Of a stretch of DNA of 64,000 nucleotides, positions 1-9,138 are shown piece after piece (positions within the stretch are counted from its first letter, which is position 1; each line of letters begins with the position of its first letter). Both the position numbers and the translations under genes were made by a program. Source of the stretch: Thalassospira mesophila (lineage in GTDB: Bacteria; Pseudomonadota; Alphaproteobacteria; Rhodospirillales; Thalassospiraceae). The notes beneath the pieces are model-generated. The model saw only the letters and a program-made list of their open reading frames with translations. It had not been told where the DNA came from and made no database searches. The DNA is taken from the NCBI RefSeq assembly GCF_002115755.1, contig NZ_JFKA01000002.1, positions 434,001 to 498,000 on the forward strand, read 5' to 3'.

Positions 1-2080
1 CGTGCCTTTGGGCCAGTTCAACAAAATCGCTGCTATCGCGCAAATCGCGGTCGCCCAGCACGGTGAAAATTTCAACCGCTTCGCTTTTGCCTTTCACCGC
101 AATCAGGTCAAGCTGCAAAACCGCAAACCGGTCGGATACCGTCACCGCACTATCCTGACCAATCACAATATCGACGCCATAGTTTTTAGATTGTCCCTCA
201 AGCCGGGATGCAAGGTTAACCGCGTCGCCCAGAACCGAATAATCAAAGCGCTGGTCCGATCCCATATTACCCACAACGCAGGTACCGGTATTGACGCCAA
301 TGCCGATATTAAGCGGCAAAAACGGGCGGCCTTCGGCATGGGCTTCGGCTTCGCGTTCGGCGTTTAAGGCACGCAGCGAAACAAACATCGCCAGGGCCGA
401 TTCACAGGCCTTTTCAGGGTGCTGTGGCACATCAAGCGGCGCATTCCAGAACGCCATGATGCAATCGCCCATATATTTGTCGATGGTGCCATCGCGTTGT
501 AAAATACAGCCGGTCAGCGGGGTTAACAGCCGGTTGATCAACTGGGTCAGGCCTTGCGGGTCTGATTTATAGCTTTCGGAAATGGTGGTAAAGCCGCGCA
601 CATCGCAAAACAGCAATGTCATTTCGCGCATTTCCCCGCCCAGTTTTAACCGTTCAGGGTGCTGGGCCAGTTGTTCGACCAATGCAGGCGACAGATAGGT
701 TGAAAACGCCCCACGTACCTGGCGTTTTTCGCCCTCGGTCCGCATAAAGCCGATCAAACTGCCCGAAAGATAAACCAGTATGGTCGACAGGCAGGCATAG
801 AGCGGATCAATCAGCATGTGATGTTCGCGAAAGGCCCACCACGAAAAGCCGATGGCCCCGCCAATAAAGCCCACGCCGATAATGGCCGGCCAAACCGCAC
901 CAAGCCGGGGAATGGCGATGATGAAAAACAGACCGGCCACAACCAGCGCCAGTGTTTCTGCCTGCGAGGCCCAATAGGGGCGCGACAGAAATTGTTGCAA
1001 CAACATCTGTTCAAGCATTTCGGCGTGAACCTCGACACCCGGCAAAACCGGGTTCAGCGGCGATGACCGCAAATCAAGCAGGCCCGCCGCACTGGTGCCG
1101 ATCAAAACTGCCGTATCCTGAAGCGCACCGGCAGGCAGTTTGTCGTTCATCACGTCGGCGGCTGAAATATAGCGTTGTTGCTGATGGCCGGTAAAATAAA
1201 CCCACATATTGCCTGTGGCATCGGATGGAATGGTCAATTGCCCGACGCGAATGGCATCCACCCCGTCAGATGTGGTCCAGCTTGCGGCACCGCTGGCGCC
1301 AGACAGGCGGACCTTCATTGTTTTGGGGGCATCTTGCATTACGCGCAGCATTTCCATGCTTAGCGTCGGGTAAACCGGTTTGCCAATCAAGGGCAGGTCG
1401 GTATCAAGGGCCAGTAACAGGGGCACACGTCGCACCACACCATCGGCACCTGGTGTTACGTTAATCAGGGCATTGCCCGCTGCCGCGTCTTCGAGGGCGG
1501 GCAGGTTGGTGATTGCGCCGCTTAGCGTCGGGATATATTCGGCAATCTTGCGGCCCTGTGATCCGGCGACTGAAAAATTTCCGACCTGGCGGGGAACGGT
1601 TGCCAACGGGCCGTTGGTCAACTGGGTTGCTGTAACAATTTGCCCAACGCCGCCAATAAACTGGGCAAACAGGGCGTCGTGGTCGGGCAGGCCAGCGGCC
1701 AGTTCGCGAATTTTGGCGGTATTGTCATCTTGCGGCCAGTCCCCAATCACACGCGATGGCGATGTGCGGTCGGGCTCGGCAAAAATTACGTCAAAGCCAA
1801 CAACGGCGGCCCCGGCGGTGCGCAACCGGTAAACCAGTTCGGCAAGGCGGGTGCGTGGCCACGGCCACTGGCCCAGTTCGGCCAGGCTTTTGTTATCAAT
1901 ATCAACAATGCGCACCCCGGCATCCTGATACTGGCGCGGTTCGATACGCTGATAGGTATCAAACACATTCATCCGCAATTGCCCCACCAGCGGCACATCC
2001 TGCCAGCGCAAAACAACGCAGGTGATCAAAACCAGCAACGGGATCAGGTAATGCAAAACGCCAGATAGTTTTTTGCGCAT
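1..2080 (-). CDS. CHASE2-domain adenylate/guanylate cyclase (3' end outside window)
   Basis: The gene starts at an ATG at 2080 (AAGG about 13 bases upstream) and stays open to the left edge, giving 693 residues with no stop. The N-terminus has one membrane segment (about 6-25), then a periplasmic CHASE2 sensor with the typical region around GQWPWPRTRLAEL and VVGFDVIFAEPDR. Three closely spaced membrane helices follow (coding about 790-1010). After an FSTYLSP linker comes a class III nucleotide cyclase domain with MTLLFCDVRGF; the metal-binding aspartate is about residue 493. CHASE2-cyclase proteins sense an extracytoplasmic signal and make a cyclic nucleotide in the cytoplasm. It is the last gene of a minus-strand set with the FecR and barrel genes (19 bases after the FecR stop), so the ligand may be linked to them. 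Whether the product is cAMP or cGMP cannot be told from what is visible. Confidence 0.9.
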   Translation of the reverse strand, partial: MRKKLSGVLHYLIPLLVLITCVVLRWQDVPLVGQLRMNVFDTYQRIEPRQYQDAGVRIVDIDNKSLAELGQWPWPRTRLAELVYRLRTAGAAVVGFDVIFAEPDRTSPSRVIGDWPQDDNTAKIRELAAGLPDHDALFAQFIGGVGQIVTATQLTNGPLATVPRQVGNFSVAGSQGRKIAEYIPTLSGAITNLPALEDAAAGNALINVTPGADGVVRRVPLLLALDTDLPLIGKPVYPTLSMEMLRVMQDAPKTMKVRLSGASGAASWTTSDGVDAIRVGQLTIPSDATGNMWVYFTGHQQQRYISAADVMNDKLPAGALQDTAVLIGTSAAGLLDLRSSPLNPVLPGVEVHAEMLEQMLLQQFLSRPYWASQAETLALVVAGLFFIIAIPRLGAVWPAIIGVGFIGGAIGFSWWAFREHHMLIDPLYACLSTILVYLSGSLIGFMRTEGEKRQVRGAFSTYLSPALVEQLAQHPERLKLGGEMREMTLLFCDVRGFTTISESYKSDPQGLTQLINRLLTPLTGCILQRDGTIDKYMGDCIMAFWNAPLDVPQHPEKACESALAMFVSLRALNAEREAEAHAEGRPFLPLNIGIGVNTGTCVVGNMGSDQRFDYSVLGDAVNLASRLEGQSKNYGVDIVIGQDSAVTVSDRFAVLQLDLIAVKGKSEAVEIFTVLGDRDLRDSSDFVELAQRH

Positions 2081-2099
2081 GGTGATAGTGCCTTGCTTG

Positions 2100-3881
2100 T
2101 CACGGGTTCTGAACAGGGATATCAACGGGCGGGGCATCGCCAGGATCGGTATCTGGCGGGTAATCTCCGCCTCCGCAGTCCTGGCAATCCGGGATATCAA
2201 CGGGCGGGGCATCGATAGGACCGGGATCAAAATTGTTTAGTCCATAAGTTGCATCGGCACCGTCCGGAGCTGCCGTAGTGGATAGCTCGACGTGAACAAC
2301 CGTCGGTGTTGTGAAGGTAACTTTTCCGTTGCAGCCCATTGCGATGCAGTTTGAATCAGGTATCGCTTGAAGGTCATCATTTGTGATAACGGCGTAATCT
2401 GAGCTGTCCGTATAATATTTGTGTGCGCTCAAATAGCCATCCTGACCTTTTGAATCGGTAATATTGAAAATTTCCGTGAAAATTTCACGAGCGCCAAAAT
2501 CCACAGAAGTATACGAATTATACGAAAGATTTTCGGTGCTTACGAACCTGCTTCCGTCGTAAAATCCGGTCGAAATTTCGCTCATGGCTTTGTAAGTTGT
2601 CGCATCTACGATTTCGTCCGGTACGTCTGTGGTGACGTCCGGGTTGCTATGCACATCGTTGTTTGTTTCGGCGGTTTCGTTGCTGGTTTCGCTGGTTTGC
2701 GACGTCACACTGGTTTGGGTTATCGCCACATCGAGCACACTGGCAACGGATTGGCCGGTATCGCTGCTTGCTGCTGTCATCACCGTGCCGCTCAGGGGCG
2801 TTGATTGCGAATTATTCGATGTCGCTGCCGGGGTGCCAGATGCCGCGGTAGACCCGGACCCAGTCCCGGACGATGATGCAGATGCGGCCGGTTTTGTGGT
2901 GCCAGAGGCCGACGCGCTGCTGGATTGCGACCCGGAACTGCCGGTCGTTGTGCTGCCACTGCTTTTGCTGCCGCCATTGCCATTGCCGCCCCCGCTTTGA
3001 GACCCTGATCCGTTGGCTTTGGCGTCTTTCGGGGTGGGCCGGGTGACAAGGCTGCTCATATCAAGCCCGGCAAGGTCGGCGGGAAAGCGGGTTGGAGGGG
3101 TGACGGTGTCGCTGGTGATAAAGGCGCCAAAACCCTCGTTTGACAGGGGTTGGGTGACACCGTTAAGCGATGTCAGTTCAACCGCGCCGGGATGGGAGCC
3201 TGAATCGTTGCGGCCCGAACCCGGGCCAAGGTTGATGACGCCAACAACGGGCCCGGTATTGCCGCCACTGCCCGACGATCCCAATTGTTGCTGGGCGAAT
3301 TTCTGGGTTGAAGGCGACCAGCTGTTTCCGCCGCCATTGCCACCGCTGCCACCATTTCCCGGGCCATCCTGAACCGACACCAGAAACTGGGTGCCACGAA
3401 TACCGATGGAGCCAACCGGAAGGTTGATTTTCATGGTTTTCGGGTCGTCATGGGCCAGTTTGCCGGTCAACACGCGCACCACACCACGGGTAATGCTGGC
3501 CGTCATATGGCCCTGATTGTTGGCGGGGTCATAAACAAAATCGTCAATGGCGATTTCGCTGTTCGGACCGATGGTGAAAACGGTTTCATCAAGCAGCAAT
3601 ATCTGCATGCCCGAGCCCGGCGAGGAGGTAATATAGTCGCCCAGATAAATCGGTTGGCCACTTTCAACCAGAGAGCCAACGACACCTTTGCTTTCGGCCA
3701 GTTCGACCTCGCCACGCACGGCGGCACTGACACCGGCCTGTTCGCCGCGCGCAAAGGCCGGTTGGGCCGATAATGCTGTTGTTATCATAAGGAATGCCGC
3801 AATACCCGCACAGGGCAGCCACGCCTTGCGGCGGGGATGGCTGATAAAAGCAGGGCGGTCTGGGACGATAGACGGGATCAT
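2100..3881 (-). CDS. Secreted FecR-domain protein with low-complexity linkers
   Basis: 593 residues. I chose the ATG at 3881 because it has GGAG upstream and opens a signal peptide (hydrophobic core about 24-38, likely cleavage after PAFA at 44); the frame is open farther upstream but that part overlaps the preceding gene and looks noncoding. A FecR domain covers about 60-170 (EVELAESKGVVGSLV, LGDYITSSPGSGMQILLLD, then PVGSIGIRGTQF). The middle (about 185-440) is Gly/Ser/Thr-rich low complexity, and the C-terminus carries two copies of DAPPVDIP. Unlike iron-signalling FecR, no cytoplasmic anti-sigma region or membrane helix follows, so it should be a periplasmic or surface protein. It sits between the barrel gene and the CHASE2 cyclase in one presumed operon. 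FecR domains next to CHASE2 cyclases recur in proteobacteria; the partnership here is inferred. Confidence 0.85.
   Translation of the reverse strand: MIPSIVPDRPAFISHPRRKAWLPCAGIAAFLMITTALSAQPAFARGEQAGVSAAVRGEVELAESKGVVGSLVESGQPIYLGDYITSSPGSGMQILLLDETVFTIGPNSEIAIDDFVYDPANNQGHMTASITRGVVRVLTGKLAHDDPKTMKINLPVGSIGIRGTQFLVSVQDGPGNGGSGGNGGGNSWSPSTQKFAQQQLGSSGSGGNTGPVVGVINLGPGSGRNDSGSHPGAVELTSLNGVTQPLSNEGFGAFITSDTVTPPTRFPADLAGLDMSSLVTRPTPKDAKANGSGSQSGGGNGNGGSKSSGSTTTGSSGSQSSSASASGTTKPAASASSSGTGSGSTAASGTPAATSNNSQSTPLSGTVMTAASSDTGQSVASVLDVAITQTSVTSQTSETSNETAETNNDVHSNPDVTTDVPDEIVDATTYKAMSEISTGFYDGSRFVSTENLSYNSYTSVDFGAREIFTEIFNITDSKGQDGYLSAHKYYTDSSDYAVITNDDLQAIPDSNCIAMGCNGKVTFTTPTVVHVELSTTAAPDGADATYGLNNFDPGPIDAPPVDIPDCQDCGGGDYPPDTDPGDAPPVDIPVQNP
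2116..2214. repeat. 24-bp direct repeat, two copies, in the FecR gene
   Basis: An identical 24-base segment occurs at 2116-2139 and 2191-2214, 75 bases apart, so in frame (25 codons). It encodes the two DAPPVDIP copies at the protein C-terminus. The in-frame spacing suggests internal duplication or slippage within a surface-exposed tail. Confidence 0.85.
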
Positions 3882-3894
3882 ATCGCGGCTCCGG

Positions 3895-5421
3895 TTAAAA
3901 TGCCCAACGGCGTGACAGCAAAATTTGCGTCCGCCAGTTGTCATAATCGTAGTTGGCAATGTTGGATGATGTTGCTTGGTATTCTTCGGTAATCGACCAG
4001 GAAACCGGTGCAATAAACTGGTAAAAGTCCCGGCCAATTCCGCTGCCAAACCATGCCGCATCGAGCAGGTTTGCAAGGTTGGACCCATAAGACAGCCGCG
4101 CACGCAGCGGATAATCCTTGCGCGTTAGCGGGGTGCTGCCGGTTACCAGCGGGTCGGGTTGCTGATACTGGTCTACACCATAGGAAAGGCTGCCCAGAAT
4201 GTATTTTCCGCCAGCCAAAAGCAGGGTATGGCTGAGTTCGGCACCGGCACTGCGGTAGGTATAATAGCTGCGCGCGGCTTCTTTACGCGCCATTGTAAGG
4301 CCAAATGTGGTGCGGTTCTGGTTATTCCAGGCATAGGTAACACCGGCCTTGCCCTGATAACGCTGGCCCGATCGCAGCGGAAGCGCGCTTGAATCCGGGG
4401 TGGCGCCATAGCGTTCATCAAAATAGCTGGTCTGGCCCCACAGCGTGGTATCGGGTTGAAATTTCCAGTCCACCCGGACCCGCGCCCCGCGCGAGGTCAG
4501 GAATTTTTCATTGTTAAGTTCGGCTGCTGTCTGGATCAGGGTGGGGGTGATGGTGACATAGGGGCTGCGCCAATGGCCACCGACTTCAAAGCTGGCGGTG
4601 CCAACATCAAGGTTATCAAGGCGAACCTGATCGTCGTAATAGCCCGTGACACCGGCAAAAACATCGTGCCCGGCCTGATAGCCCAAATCATATGTAATGT
4701 CATAATGGGCCGCCGCCATATAGCCGATATCGGACTGATGGCGGTCGCCGGTATTGGTGATCTCCTGAAGGGATCCCAGCACCATACGTTCATTATCGCT
4801 TGGGGCCGAATTGCGGTTGGTGTCGTAATGGCCGCCAAAACTGATCGACAGGCTTTGTTTTACGCGCTGGCGACGTTTTTTGATCTGATCAAGATAAAGG
4901 TCAATCTGGCTGGCGACATCGTCACTGATGGGCAGCGCGCGCAGCTTTTCAAACTGGGCCTGGGCAATGTCGAGACTGTCGAGGCGATACTGGATAATGG
5001 CATAATACAAACGCACCGGTGCCAGATCAGGCTCAAGGATCAGGATGCGTTCCAGCGTTGCCGAAGCCCCGCGAATGTTTCCCTGTGCCATCTGGGCCTT
5101 GGCCCAGCGAAAGTTCAGGACAATATTGTCGGGGTCGCGCAGGATATCGGCAAATGTAATGCCTTTGCCGTCATCGGTTTCGAGCAGAAATTTTGATTTT
5201 TCAGTTGCCCCGGAAAGCTCTTCAAAGTCCTGCTGCATCTGGTTGGCACGTTGTTGCGCATCAAGTGCTGCGGGTTCCTGCGCGCGCGCGGTTCCCGACA
5301 GCGGTATGGACGCAAACATAAAGACCATAGCCGCGAACATATGGTCGCGACGCAATGACAGCACTGACAATTTTAGACCCCAAATATCTGGCAAGCCGCC
5401 TGGACCGATATTGTTGTTCAA
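3895..5421 (-). CDS. TPR plus outer-membrane beta-barrel protein (Slam/DUF560-like)
   Basis: 508 residues. A signal peptide ends near GTARA (47). Residues about 85-170 look like TPR repeats (NIRGASATLERILILEPDLAPVR followed by SLDIAQAQFEKL). From about 175 the protein becomes alternating aromatic/polar strands, starting with LSISFGGHYDTNRNSAPS and ending in Phe, as outer-membrane barrels do. This arrangement matches the surface lipoprotein assembly modifier (Slam, DUF560) type, whose known members move lipoproteins or other substrates across the outer membrane. First gene of the minus-strand set; the FecR start is 13 bases after its stop. An inner ATG at residue 28 is a possible alternative start. 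A role in exporting the FecR partner is an inference. Confidence 0.8.
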   Translation of the reverse strand: MNNNIGPGGLPDIWGLKLSVLSLRRDHMFAAMVFMFASIPLSGTARAQEPAALDAQQRANQMQQDFEELSGATEKSKFLLETDDGKGITFADILRDPDNIVLNFRWAKAQMAQGNIRGASATLERILILEPDLAPVRLYYAIIQYRLDSLDIAQAQFEKLRALPISDDVASQIDLYLDQIKKRRQRVKQSLSISFGGHYDTNRNSAPSDNERMVLGSLQEITNTGDRHQSDIGYMAAAHYDITYDLGYQAGHDVFAGVTGYYDDQVRLDNLDVGTASFEVGGHWRSPYVTITPTLIQTAAELNNEKFLTSRGARVRVDWKFQPDTTLWGQTSYFDERYGATPDSSALPLRSGQRYQGKAGVTYAWNNQNRTTFGLTMARKEAARSYYTYRSAGAELSHTLLLAGGKYILGSLSYGVDQYQQPDPLVTGSTPLTRKDYPLRARLSYGSNLANLLDAAWFGSGIGRDFYQFIAPVSWSITEEYQATSSNIANYDYDNWRTQILLSRRWAF

Positions 5422-5516
5422 TAACGGTATGGGCTTGCCACCCCCAAATCTTCCAAAAGGATAGACTGTCGCGGCGAGATTGAAAAGTTCTAGATGGGAT
5501 GCGGGGAAATAAAGGG

Positions 5517-5556
5517 TACAAAAACAAAGGATGCTGCATCGTTAAATGCAGCATCC
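5517..5556 (-). terminator. Rho-independent terminator downstream of tldD
   Basis: An 11-bp perfect stem (5529-5539 with 5546-5556) with a 6-base loop is followed on the minus strand by TTTGTTTTTGT. It ends the tldD transcript and separates it from the barrel-FecR-cyclase set. Confidence 0.85.
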
Positions 5557-5627
5557 CTTTGATAGTTTTACGATTTTAGCAAGTCTGGCAACTATCCGAT
5601 ATAACCGGCAGGCATGGTGATGCCTGC

Positions 5628-7061
5628 TTACATCGCTGTACCACCAACGGTTAGTCCGTCAATACGCAGGGTGGGCTGGCCGACGCCAACGGGAACACCC
5701 TGGCCATCCTTGCCACAGGTGCCAATGCCGTCATCAAGTTTCATGTCATTGCCGATCATGGAAACCTTGGTCAGGCTGTCTGGCCCGTTGCCAATCAGGG
5801 TGGCACCCTTGACTGGCGCGCCCAGTTTGCCATTTTCGATCAAATAGGCTTCCGATGCCGAAAATACGAACTTGCCCGATGTGATATCGACCTGGCCACC
5901 GGCAAAATTAACAGCATAAATGCCCTTTTTCACCGATGACAGAATTTCTTCGGGGCTGTGATTGCCGCCCAGCATATAGGTGTTGGTCATCCGCGGCATC
6001 GGCGCATGGGCATAGGACTGACGCCGCCCGTTACCGGTGGATTTAACCCCGGTCAGGCGCGCATTCAGGCGGTCCTGCATAAAGCCGGTCAGGATGCCAT
6101 CCTCGATCAAAACGGTGCGCTGGGTGGGCGTACCTTCATCATCAATCGAAAGCGATCCGCGACGGTCATGAATGGTGCCATCATCCACCACGGTCACGCC
6201 CGGTGATGCAATGCGCTGGCCCAAAAGCCCGGCAAAGGCCGATGTACCCTTGCGGTTAAAATCGCCTTCAAGGCCATGACCAATGGCTTCGTGCAGCAAA
6301 ATGCCCGGCCAGCCCGGCCCGAGAACAACGGTCATTTCACCGGCCGGGGCAGCAACGGAATCCAGATTGACAATCGCCTGGCGCAGGGCCTCGTCGACGG
6401 CGGATTTCCAGGTTTTTTCTTCGAAGAAACCATCAAAGCCAATGCGCCCGCCTTGCCCGTGCGAGCCGCTTTCCATGCGGTCGCCATCCTTGACGACGAC
6501 CGAAACATTAAACCGGACCAGCGGGCGAATATCGCCAATGCGCTGTCCGCCTGACCGCCAGATTTGCACAGCCTGCCAGTTGCCCGAAATAGATGCCGAC
6601 ACCTGCGATACGCGCGGGTCCTTGGTCCGCGCATAGGCGTCTATCTTGCCCAGCAAATCGACCTTGGCTTCAAAACTGGCTTCGCCCAGCGGGTTGATGT
6701 CGGTGTAAAGCGAGACGTTGGTGCCAATGGACCCCAGATCGACCTTGCCCGACCGGCCAGACCCAACCGCTTTAACGGTTTCTGCCGCGCGGCCAACGGC
6801 GGCGTTGGACAATTCGTTGGAATGGGAAAAGGCGGTGGCTTCATCGGCAACCGCGCGCAGGCCAAAGCCCTGTGCGGTATCAAAATTGGCACTGCGCAGA
6901 CGGCCATCATCCCAGCTCAGGCTTTCGGACTGGCGATATTCCAAAAACAGTTCGCCATCTTCGGCGGTGGCCAAGGCTTCATTGACCTGGCTTTCCAACC
7001 GGTCACGATCAAGTTCGCCCTTGTCGAAAAAGAGGCTGTCGGTTTTGCTCAGATCGGTCAT
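5628..7061 (-). CDS. tldD: Metalloprotease TldD
   Basis: 477 residues, the normal length for TldD. The zinc-binding HEAIGHG (H257, E258, H262) is present, with TGFMQDRLNARLTG and the C-terminal glycine-rich region typical of TldD/PmbA. TldD works with TldE (PmbA), absent here, as a peptidase on unfolded peptides; it matures some modified peptides and affects antitoxin turnover in E. coli. AAAGGAGG lies just upstream of the ATG and fixes the start. It ends at a strong terminator. Confidence 0.96.
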   Translation of the reverse strand: MTDLSKTDSLFFDKGELDRDRLESQVNEALATAEDGELFLEYRQSESLSWDDGRLRSANFDTAQGFGLRAVADEATAFSHSNELSNAAVGRAAETVKAVGSGRSGKVDLGSIGTNVSLYTDINPLGEASFEAKVDLLGKIDAYARTKDPRVSQVSASISGNWQAVQIWRSGGQRIGDIRPLVRFNVSVVVKDGDRMESGSHGQGGRIGFDGFFEEKTWKSAVDEALRQAIVNLDSVAAPAGEMTVVLGPGWPGILLHEAIGHGLEGDFNRKGTSAFAGLLGQRIASPGVTVVDDGTIHDRRGSLSIDDEGTPTQRTVLIEDGILTGFMQDRLNARLTGVKSTGNGRRQSYAHAPMPRMTNTYMLGGNHSPEEILSSVKKGIYAVNFAGGQVDITSGKFVFSASEAYLIENGKLGAPVKGATLIGNGPDSLTKVSMIGNDMKLDDGIGTCGKDGQGVPVGVGQPTLRIDGLTVGGTAM

Positions 7062-7231
7062 GAAACCTCCTTTTGCGTCGGCATTGACGCGGCATTTATG
7101 TGTATCGTGCCGGTACAGGCGGCCGATAGGGCGTTGTTCCTATATAGACCGCAGCACGGCAATATGAAAGCCCCGCCCCCAACCGATTGCACAAGGGGCG
7201 GCATATGGTGTGTGGTATATGATGCGGCGAA

Positions 7232-8302
7232 TTATGCCAGGTGCCGGGCGCGCAGCCGATAGGCACAATATGTTGTCGCCGTAATCAAAAGGACCGCACC
7301 GGCCTGATGGGCAACACCCAAAGGCAACCACACCACGCTCAGCAAGGTTGAAATGCCAAGGGCGACCTGAAGGCACACCGCCGCCAGCATCAAATGACAG
7401 GCGCGTTTTTGATCGGCGCTAATGTCCTGCCGTGTGGTGCGCCACCAGAAAAACAGCACCACAAAAAACGTAATCTTGGCCAGCCAGCGATGGTCGAACT
7501 GGATGGTTTTTATGTCTTCAAACGGGGCCATCCATGCCGGGTCAAAGGCAAATAACCCGTCGGGGATCAAATGCCCGTCCATCAGCGGGAAGGTATTATA
7601 GATAAAGCCTGCATTGGTCCCGGCAACAAAGCCGCCCGACAATGCGGTAAACACCACCAGTGCGAGCACACCCAGAATGCGGCGTGATGTGGCGGTGGCA
7701 CCCGGTCGCGGCGCATATTGCTGCAAGCCGACCCATAGCAGGGCGATAAAAATAATCAACGCGAGGCCAAAATGGGCGGTGAGGCGGTATTGGCTGACAT
7801 CGGGGCGATCGACAAGGCCGCTCATCACCATGTACCAGCCCATCACCCCTTGCAGGCCGCCCAGTACAAAAAGCCCGGCCAGCTTCCATTTGGTGGTGCC
7901 ATCGATGCTGCGTTTGATTAAAAACCACACGAAAGGCACAAAAAACACCAAACCAATTAATCGGCCCCACAGGCGATGGATAAATTCCAGCCAGAAGATC
8001 GATTTGAAATCAGCCACCGACATCCAGCCATTGACCTTTTGGAACTCGGGATACTGGCTGTATTCCTGATACAGGCGTTGCCAGTCGGTTTCGTTAAGCG
8101 GCGGTATGATGCCGGAAAATGGATGCCATTCAACAATCGAAAGACCGGACTCGGTTAACCGGGTTAATCCGCCAATCACCACCATGACAAAAACCATGAA
8201 GGCACAAAAAAACAGCCACATTGCAACGGCGCGGTGCGGTTGCGGGGCGGCAATGTTTATGCTGGTGGCGGGGTGAAGGGTGGGGGAAACACTGCGCGAC
8301 AT
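7232..8302 (-). CDS. ctaA: Heme A synthase (COX15/CtaA)
   Basis: 356 residues from the ATG at 8302 (AGAGGA upstream); a longer reading would need a TTG start. Eight hydrophobic segments and the conserved GGLTRLTESGLSIVEWHP near 44-61 and FIHRLWGR near 107-114 identify the COX15 type 2 family. The histidines of these motifs are the expected heme ligands. It oxidises heme O to heme A in the inner membrane for aa3-type cytochrome oxidase. It is divergent from the cysG-cysH pair and has no oxidase genes beside it here. Confidence 0.95.
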   Translation of the reverse strand: MSRSVSPTLHPATSINIAAPQPHRAVAMWLFFCAFMVFVMVVIGGLTRLTESGLSIVEWHPFSGIIPPLNETDWQRLYQEYSQYPEFQKVNGWMSVADFKSIFWLEFIHRLWGRLIGLVFFVPFVWFLIKRSIDGTTKWKLAGLFVLGGLQGVMGWYMVMSGLVDRPDVSQYRLTAHFGLALIIFIALLWVGLQQYAPRPGATATSRRILGVLALVVFTALSGGFVAGTNAGFIYNTFPLMDGHLIPDGLFAFDPAWMAPFEDIKTIQFDHRWLAKITFFVVLFFWWRTTRQDISADQKRACHLMLAAVCLQVALGISTLLSVVWLPLGVAHQAGAVLLITATTYCAYRLRARHLA

Positions 8303-8481
8303 CGAATCCTCTGGCTCAGCCAATGCAAATTTCGTCGGCACTATAGGACGAAACAATTCTGTTTTGTACGAAAAGCCGCATGCAACCGCCCTGAACCCCC
8401 AATCACGAAACTGTTATCGGGCGCCAAGGGGCGAGATTGCCGGTTTTCTGTGGCGGTGGCGAAATAAACACTTAATTTTTG

Positions 8482-8531
8482 TTGAATGTAAATAAAACAC
8501 ATAAAAAATGTATTGAATTTAATAAAACACA
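8482..8531. promoter_or_regulatory. AT-rich direct repeat upstream of the cysG-cysH operon
   Basis: Two near-identical copies, 8482-8501 and 8513-8531, share TTGAAT and the 11-mer AATAAAACACA and differ by a substitution and one indel; the 11-mers are exactly 30 bases apart (8491, 8521). They lie 50-100 bases before the cysG start in a markedly AT-rich stretch. The layout, three helical turns apart, fits a regulator site or overlapping promoter elements; no binding protein can be named. Confidence 0.5.
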
Positions 8532-8580
8532 CCTTCATAGTGCAATCAACAAACAGAAAACCGTATTAAGAGGATCGACG

Positions 8581-9138
8581 ATGTTTCCCATCAATCTGGA
8601 CCTTGGCCGCCTGTCGGTGGCTCTGGTTGGCAACGGTGAGGCCACGCTGAACCGTTTGCGCCAGCTTGACGGTGATGGGGCCAAATATGTCACCGTTTAT
8701 AGCGAAGACCCAAGTGCCGACCTGGCCGAACAGGCAGGCGACCGTTTGCACCGTTACCTGCCCAATTCTGCCGACATTAACGCCGTTGCCGTGATGTTTG
8801 TGGTGGACCTGCCCGAGGCCCGCGCCGCAGACCTTGCCACCACCGCCCGCGCCGTTGGCACGATTGTCAATGTCGAGGATGTGAAAGACTATTGCGATTT
8901 TTTTAACCCGGCCCGTGTTCAGCGCGGTGATCTGGTCATCACGGTTTCGACCAATGGTGCCAGTCCCCGGTTGGCAGGACGTATTCGCCGTGCGATTGAA
9001 AACTGGCTGTCCCCGCATTGGGGCGACCGTTTGGGCGAACTGGCAAGCCAGCGCAGCAAATGGCGGGAATCCGGTGCGGATATGAAACAGCTTGTGCGCC
9101 TGACAGATGATTATATAGATCGCCGGGGGTGGTTATAA
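8581..9138 (+). CDS. cysG: Precorrin-2 dehydrogenase/sirohydrochlorin ferrochelatase (CysG N-terminal type)
   Basis: 185 residues from the ATG at 8581 with AGAGGA upstream. The N-terminus has the Rossmann-like LSVALVGNGEATLNRLRQL; VVDLPEARAADL and GDLVITVSTNGASPRLAGRIRR-type segments match the siroheme synthase N-terminal (Met8-like) family. It converts precorrin-2 to siroheme, the cofactor of sulfite reductase. The SAM-dependent methyltransferase half of E. coli CysG is missing, so a separate CobA must supply precorrin-2. Its stop overlaps the cysH start (TAATG). Confidence 0.88.
   Translation: MFPINLDLGRLSVALVGNGEATLNRLRQLDGDGAKYVTVYSEDPSADLAEQAGDRLHRYLPNSADINAVAVMFVVDLPEARAADLATTARAVGTIVNVEDVKDYCDFFNPARVQRGDLVITVSTNGASPRLAGRIRRAIENWLSPHWGDRLGELASQRSKWRESGADMKQLVRLTDDYIDRRGWL

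Noticed and set aside
4456-5196. A 246-codon open frame antisense to the barrel gene
   Set aside because: The barrel protein has a signal peptide, TPR part and strand pattern; the antisense product has none.
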